A DNA stretch of 11,694 nt. Source: an uncultured Eubacteriales bacterium. GTDB taxonomy: Bacteria; Bacillota; Clostridia; Oscillospirales; Acutalibacteraceae. The position numbers were made by a program, and so were the translations under genes. Location of the stretch: contig ONXZ01000022.1 in assembly GCA_900321905.1 (NCBI GenBank), positions 1 through 11,694 of the forward strand, given 5' to 3'. This document shows, in pieces, positions 6,717 to 11,694 of this stretch. How positions within the stretch are numbered: the stretch's first letter is position 1; each line of letters starts with the position of its first letter. Below the pieces are notes generated by a model, which ran no database searches, had not been told where the DNA came from, and was given only the letters and a program-made list of their open reading frames with translations.

Positions 6717-6845
6717 TTAGAAGTCTACCTCTTCCTCTGTGTCACCGCCGTCTTCAATACCCTTTTCGGAGGTTGTAATCATTGAATTTGCCGAGAGAAG
6801 AAACTTTTCAATTTCAACTTCCGGAGAATTATATTCTCTTTTCAT
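6717..6845 (-). CDS. 42-residue acidic small protein, function unknown
   Basis: A strong AAGGAGGGTG ribosome binding site precedes the ATG by about 4 nt. The frame runs 42 codons to a TAA just before a strong terminator, so translation is well supported. The N-terminus is basic (MKREY), the middle is hydrophobic and Ser/Thr-rich (FLLSANSMITTS) and the last dozen residues are strongly acidic (EDGGDTEEEVDF). It has no signal peptide, transmembrane helix or cysteine. It starts 17 nt after the stop of the giant GH43 gene and shares its transcript, suggesting a linked role. YNSPEV (5-10) loosely resembles the YxxPxL leader motif bound by the RiPP recognition element, but no tailoring enzyme is in the window. 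Small acidic proteins opening with MKK-EY-KP-like sequence occur in gut clostridia as hypothetical proteins (recollection, not checked). I assign no function. Confidence 0.8.
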   Translation of the reverse strand: MKREYNSPEVEIEKFLLSANSMITTSEKGIEDGGDTEEEVDF

Positions 6846-6862
6846 AAACACCCTCCTTATAG

Positions 6863-9800
6863 TTAAGCATTTTTGTTTGCGACCTGTGTTGCCGAGAAAT
6901 CTGTCGCATTGATAGTGTATGACTTGCCGTCAACAACATACGCTGCAGGATAGTTAACATAGCACTTAAACAGTACCGAGTTTACTTTAAAACCGTTCTT
7001 GTTGTTGAGTGTGTATGTGAACTGACCTGTTGAAAGTGCAGAGGTTACAGTACGCATTGTTGCACCTGCGTCGTCAGACGGCGTAAGATTGTTGCCGCCC
7101 TTGTAGTATACACCGTAGCCTGTGCTGCCTGTAGCGCCCTGGGTAATTCTTGCATACGCACGAGCCTGAGTATTAGTCATCTTGACGCCTTCAATCGCGA
7201 TGAACGGCTTGTGGTTAGCAATCTTGTCGTTAACAATTGCAGTTTTCTGTGCGTCAGTAAGAGTTGTGCCGGTAGCAACTGCGCCGTCAATGTTTGCGCC
7301 TGTAATTGCTGTGCCGTCAGATGTCTGATATCCACCCTTGCCGTCGGACACGATTGCAACATAGTCTTCATCTGCACAAGCGAAGAACATATAGTTGCTG
7401 TTGTAGGACGCTATCTGATAAGTTCCCGACTTAGTTCTTACTGCCCAGGCAACAAAGCCTGCTGCAGTTGCGTCAAGAGTTACTCTCTTGTCGTAGTCCT
7501 GCTTTGTCGCGCTGATTGTACCGCCTGTTACGCTGAATTTAAACGTAGCCTCTGCCACATCGTAATTTGGTTTAACGGTGTAAACCTTATTACCGTTGTC
7601 AGTTACCGTCCAGTCAACGAAGGTGTAGAACGGAACTTCCTTAGCGACAAGCGCCTCTGACGTACCCGGCAGTGTAATGCTTGCAACCGTACCCGGTGTA
7701 AGAGCCGAGCTGCCGTAGTATACAGCAACGATTTCGCCGTAAACATTCTGAACGTTGTAACGGTACTTTTTATCAGAAACCTGGTTTTTGCTCAGACCTG
7801 CTGTAACGGCGATATTACCGCTGACAACCTTAGCATAAACAAGATTGTTATCGCTTGCGGTACCTGATACTTTCTGTGAGCTGTCTGTCGACGTGTTAGC
7901 GTCGTTTCTGTTTTCGGTACCCCAAACTGCTACACCGCTGTAGGTTGAGCCAAGCAACGACTCGGGAACTTCAAGCGTAGCCGTGTCACCGTAAGGAATA
8001 TCAAGGTTTGCTGCAGTTGTGTTATTAATCTTACCTGTGCCGATTGAATCTCCCGATTCGTCATCCTGAACAGTGAGCGAAACGTTGTACTTCTTGATAT
8101 ATTTGTCCTTCTTCTCAGCACTGTTGAGAGTTGTTGAAGCGGAGAGTACGCTTTCGGTCTGTCTGTCGGTTGCGCCTGTTGTGGTTTTCTTGAGCTTGTC
8201 GCCTGCTTTGTATACATTTTCATTATCTGTATATCTATTATAAGCTTCGGCGCTTGTAGCGTCGAGAACCTCATAAACGTTGCCGTCTGCGGTAGTCATC
8301 TGACCGTTAATATAGTTGATACCGTCCTGCGTGTACTTTCTTGAATCAAGCGTGCTGTTTACAAGAGTTTTTGCAGCTTCGTAGTTTGTATACGCTTCCG
8401 GTGCGTCGACAGGTGTAAGCGCGGTGTAAGCGCTCGGCAGTTCAGCAGCATAAGTGTTAATCTCCAGCTGCTCGGTTGAGTAGTTTGCTGCAATCTTTTC
8501 TTTAACATAACCGCTTGCGTCGGTAGTATACTTAGGCGTGTCGGCTCTTGTTGCCGCATTATAATCGTGGTACGATTTACCGCCCTTATAGTTGCTTGCG
8601 AAGTTAACCCATGAATTATAGGTGTAAACCTGATTGCCGCTGCCGTCAACGTTCTTTGACGACCACTTATTAGCATAGTTTGTGCCGTCTGCAGTAAAGT
8701 CTGCGTCAAGCGCCGTAAAGTCAGCAACAGGGTTGAGTTTGCCCTCGGCTGTTGTGATTTCGGCAATTCTATCGTTGATATACTTTTCAGACTTTGACGG
8801 GTCGCCGTCAACCACGCCGTTTGCTATCGTGCGCGCGTCGGTTTCATACGCTGCGCGTGATGATGTTGTGTACTGAGTGTCTGCAGCCTTTGTTGCAATG
8901 GTGTCAACCTTAGCATCGTATGCAGTCCAGTTGTCCTCTGTCAAAGGCTCATCCCAGATTTTGTAATCATCGTTTTCATAGCCGCAAACAGAGCAGTTGT
9001 AATATGAGTAAGCATTTACATCGCCGCTTGCAGCAACAGTTGTCTTGGTACACTCTTCAACAGTACCTGTTTCGGTATAAACTGTATTTGCTTGTGGCTC
9101 AAAACCATTTACAGGTGTTGTCAGAGGAGTATAACCTGTTGCTCCAACAGGCACGCTGTCGGCAGTTACACTGTCCCAATGGCAGTTCTTTTTATGCGTG
9201 TTAGAGTCAGCGATATGATAAGTTGCCGTGTTTGAAGGTACGCTTGCAAGCGCGTCACCTGCTGTTACAACTTCAGCCTTTGTTGTACCGTTAGCCATAC
9301 GGTATGTGATATTGAACTTGTTTTTAACAAGTTTAATATCATTAAATGCTTCAATAGCTTTTGCAATATCTTTACCGCACTGTGCAACCTGACCAGCAGC
9401 GTCGCTTGAATAATTGTAATTATTCGGGTTGCAGTCTGCGAGCAACTTCATTGCATAAAGCGCCTGCTCATAAGAAGCCTTGGTGTACATCCAACGGTTG
9501 TCTGCGTCATTTGCAAACAACTGCGAAATTGTCATGTTATTTGTGTTAGGAACTTTGGTTGTGCCGTTAAGAATATCATAAATCGGCTTGTAGTTGATAA
9601 CATAGTTGGAGAATGTGGTTGGAATATCACCTGCACCGCTATCTTCACCACCAACTGTATAGTCAAAGTATGCACCGGCAGAAAAAGTAATGTTTCCAAT
9701 TGTTTCATAGTAATTCGTAGTATCACCGGTTCCGTGATATACCAACTTATTCTTCCACATTCTAGAAGTATCATTTGTACTCGAAATACTATATGTGGAA

Positions 9801-11694
9801 CCATTAGATGTTAAGTATCCAAAGGAACTGGTGGTTGTTGTTGGCCATGTTTTCCAACCGTTACCTGAAGAATCATGATAACCATACCATTTGTCATCAA
9901 AGTAAAATGTGCCATCTTTACTAGCAATATAATATATTGCTTGCCGTCTAACATTTGTCTTATTATGTCTTTTTGTTTCTGCGACAATAGGGGAAGAAAC
10001 TTCATTTGCACCGTCATATACAAGCACTGTTGTCTTAGGAATATGCAGTTTAAAGTAGACACCATAATGATCTATAAAGTCATCATTGTTTGATTTAAAC
10101 ATTTCGCTGTCGCCCTTTACAGCGTAAACTACATTTGAGTAACCGCCGGTAGCGACATCATCTTGGTAATATGACTTAGTGCTAAACGTACCAACATTCA
10201 CATTTGCAGGCTTGAGGGTATCATAAAGTTCATCCTGCTTGTCGGTTTCGGTTGCTACGTTTTTGAATATTACCTGACCGAACTGTGCAGTAAGACGGTT
10301 GTTTTCATAATTTGGTATTCTCGCCCAGCCAAAGGTAATCCAAAGCGTGTTCGGAATATCCAATTCTTTAGTTATGGTTTGACAGATAAATTCGCCATCT
10401 ATAATCAGAGAGGTAGAAAAGCCGTCTGACGTTACAGTGAATCTGTGGAAGTTTGAAGTATCGTTAACAGCGTCTGACAGTTTTGAAGCCCTTGTTGTAG
10501 TACCGTCGCTGCAGTTGCCCGAAACTTCAACCTGCGAATTGTTAACGATAAACTTACCGTTTGATGTAAGACGCACATAGTTTTCTACCGCGTTGCTCTT
10601 GCTGATTGAGAAAATCGAATGAGTATCATCGCGGGTAGTGCTACTGTTGCTCTTGTAGTTGAATGTTACGGAATAAACATCTGAAGCGATAAAGTTCTGC
10701 ACAGTCAAAAGTTCAGAATACATACCGCTGTCTGTGATGCTCAATACGCCGCCACCCGTTGTTGTGGTAGAAGACTCAGACGGGTTCCAAGTAACGTGGT
10801 ACACATTACCTGTGGAGTCGGTCTGGTCTTTATTCATAGGGTAACTACCTTCTGTCTGCCAGTCGTATCTTAACTCCTCGCCGATGCGGAGCTTTTTGAG
10901 TTTTTGATACTCTGCGTCCGAAATTCTGACAATGGAACCGTGACGAGGTGAAAGCGCTGTAACGTTTGTAGACGATTCAGCCACCATTGTTCCGTTGCTA
11001 TTTGTGAAATCGTATGGGGTGGAAGCGGAATACATATGGTATGTACCGTCGCCATAACCGTCAACCATAAGCATATAAGCGCCGTCGGAAACCTCGTAAA
11101 CCTGAGGTCCTTCCGAGCCATAGCCTGTTTCAACAAGTTCAAAGTCTGTATACGGTCCGTTTGCGTTTGGCGCTACTGCGTACCAAATACGCTTTGCGCC
11201 TGTGCCGCTGCTGTCCTCGTTTTTAAAGTAGCAGTAGTAAAGACCGTTGTGGTATGTGATATCAGCATCAATATGATTTGTGATACCTGCACCGTCAAAG
11301 TCGGGATACATCAGGCGTTTAACTGTTGTGAAGTCTGACTTGAAGTCGCTTGTGTAAGTGTAATAAACCTGAGTTTTTTTATTATTTTCTGCGCCAACGC
11401 TCCAGTAGAGCATATACTTGCCCACATCAGGATCCCAGATAACTTGCGGAGCCCACGCCTTTTTAACTTGCAGTTGATTGCTCGAAGTAGAGCCTATAAC
11501 TTCGTCCATTCCGGGGAATTTAGATGTATCAATAGACCACGGCTTTGTGTTGGCAATATCCGCAAAGTTATCAAGTTTCCACATAAGAAAACGCGAGTTA
11601 TTGGAGTATACATTACCGCCGTTTGTATTAAGATCGGTTGCGATTACATAGTCTTTGCCATCGTTGCCGATAAACGCATATGTGTCACGAACAT
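6863..11694 (-). CDS. Giant multidomain protein with GH43 domain (5' end beyond window)
   Basis: The frame is open from the right edge to a TAA at 6863: 1609 visible residues (numbered from the first complete codon). Residues 1 to about 265 are a GH43 beta-propeller: likely base D3 in VRDTYAF, WAPQVIW (80-86), likely pKa-modulating D143 in HIDADI, likely acid E194 in SEGPQVY, and SPRHGS (248-253). Next come a concanavalin-like beta-sandwich (about 275-480), an unassigned beta region (about 485-710), helical FIVAR-like modules (about 730-790 and 915-1140) separated by a cysteine-containing CSVCG region (about 800-910), and beta repeats to the C-terminus. Family members are mostly arabinan- or xylan-active; the substrate is not determinable here. 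There is no LPXTG signal, dockerin or SLH domain at the end, which is ...QVANKNA. Export is inferred from architecture because the signal peptide is out of view. The 42-aa gene follows at 17 nt. Confidence 0.87.
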   Translation of the reverse strand, partial: VRDTYAFIGNDGKDYVIATDLNTNGGNVYSNNSRFLMWKLDNFADIANTKPWSIDTSKFPGMDEVIGSTSSNQLQVKKAWAPQVIWDPDVGKYMLYWSVGAENNKKTQVYYTYTSDFKSDFTTVKRLMYPDFDGAGITNHIDADITYHNGLYYCYFKNEDSSGTGAKRIWYAVAPNANGPYTDFELVETGYGSEGPQVYEVSDGAYMLMVDGYGDGTYHMYSASTPYDFTNSNGTMVAESSTNVTALSPRHGSIVRISDAEYQKLKKLRIGEELRYDWQTEGSYPMNKDQTDSTGNVYHVTWNPSESSTTTTGGGVLSITDSGMYSELLTVQNFIASDVYSVTFNYKSNSSTTRDDTHSIFSISKSNAVENYVRLTSNGKFIVNNSQVEVSGNCSDGTTTRASKLSDAVNDTSNFHRFTVTSDGFSTSLIIDGEFICQTITKELDIPNTLWITFGWARIPNYENNRLTAQFGQVIFKNVATETDKQDELYDTLKPANVNVGTFSTKSYYQDDVATGGYSNVVYAVKGDSEMFKSNNDDFIDHYGVYFKLHIPKTTVLVYDGANEVSSPIVAETKRHNKTNVRRQAIYYIASKDGTFYFDDKWYGYHDSSGNGWKTWPTTTTSSFGYLTSNGSTYSISSTNDTSRMWKNKLVYHGTGDTTNYYETIGNITFSAGAYFDYTVGGEDSGAGDIPTTFSNYVINYKPIYDILNGTTKVPNTNNMTISQLFANDADNRWMYTKASYEQALYAMKLLADCNPNNYNYSSDAAGQVAQCGKDIAKAIEAFNDIKLVKNKFNITYRMANGTTKAEVVTAGDALASVPSNTATYHIADSNTHKKNCHWDSVTADSVPVGATGYTPLTTPVNGFEPQANTVYTETGTVEECTKTTVAASGDVNAYSYYNCSVCGYENDDYKIWDEPLTEDNWTAYDAKVDTIATKAADTQYTTSSRAAYETDARTIANGVVDGDPSKSEKYINDRIAEITTAEGKLNPVADFTALDADFTADGTNYANKWSSKNVDGSGNQVYTYNSWVNFASNYKGGKSYHDYNAATRADTPKYTTDASGYVKEKIAANYSTEQLEINTYAAELPSAYTALTPVDAPEAYTNYEAAKTLVNSTLDSRKYTQDGINYINGQMTTADGNVYEVLDATSAEAYNRYTDNENVYKAGDKLKKTTTGATDRQTESVLSASTTLNSAEKKDKYIKKYNVSLTVQDDESGDSIGTGKINNTTAANLDIPYGDTATLEVPESLLGSTYSGVAVWGTENRNDANTSTDSSQKVSGTASDNNLVYAKVVSGNIAVTAGLSKNQVSDKKYRYNVQNVYGEIVAVYYGSSALTPGTVASITLPGTSEALVAKEVPFYTFVDWTVTDNGNKVYTVKPNYDVAEATFKFSVTGGTISATKQDYDKRVTLDATAAGFVAWAVRTKSGTYQIASYNSNYMFFACADEDYVAIVSDGKGGYQTSDGTAITGANIDGAVATGTTLTDAQKTAIVNDKIANHKPFIAIEGVKMTNTQARAYARITQGATGSTGYGVYYKGGNNLTPSDDAGATMRTVTSALSTGQFTYTLNNKNGFKVNSVLFKCYVNYPAAYVVDGKSYTINATDFSATQVANKNA

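Noticed and set aside
1..11694. Mobile elements, tRNA/rRNA genes, CRISPR arrays
   Set aside because: No transposase frames, terminal inverted repeats with target duplications, cloverleaf-like sequences or spaced direct repeats were seen on reading through.

Overview
The window looks like chromosomal DNA from an anaerobic gut Firmicute, most likely a clostridium of the Ruminococcaceae/Oscillospiraceae type. This is inferred from the style of the secreted proteins (Gram-positive signal peptide, GGTF-type beta-helix repeats, a giant multidomain glycosidase), strong AGGAGG-like ribosome binding sites, moderate GC content, and carbohydrate-scavenging plus fermentation genes. The species cannot be named from the sequence alone.

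Layout, left to right. (1) The N-terminal 511 residues of a secreted beta-helix surface protein (minus strand, running off the left edge), with a strong promoter and a long leader. (2) A cytoplasmic GH78-type alpha-L-rhamnosidase (minus strand). (3) Divergent from it, across an 88-bp gap with overlapping promoters, a cytoplasmic GH2 beta-glucuronidase (plus strand). (4) A bidirectional terminator between the glucuronidase gene and a convergent L-lactate dehydrogenase gene (minus strand). (5) A two-gene minus-strand unit: a very large GH43-containing secreted protein entering from the right edge (at least 1609 residues), followed 17 nt later by a 42-residue acidic protein and a strong terminator. 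The lactate dehydrogenase promoter begins inside that terminator.

How they may work together. The two large proteins probably act outside the cell on plant or host polysaccharide (a GH43 enzyme and a surface beta-helix protein). The rhamnosidase and glucuronidase have no signal peptides and are divergently transcribed from near-mirror-image -10 elements. They would be suited to taking apart imported oligosaccharides carrying terminal rhamnose and glucuronic acid, for example Rha-GlcA-Gal tips of arabinogalactan or gum, or plant glycosides. Lactate dehydrogenase is a housekeeping fermentation enzyme. No transporter, regulator, mobile element, tRNA, rRNA or CRISPR array is visible.

The least explained items are the 42-aa protein coupled to the giant glycosidase, the symmetric divergent promoter, an AT-rich foreign-looking segment inside the giant gene, and paired TTTGTWAACAAA sites flanking the promoter of the left surface-protein gene.
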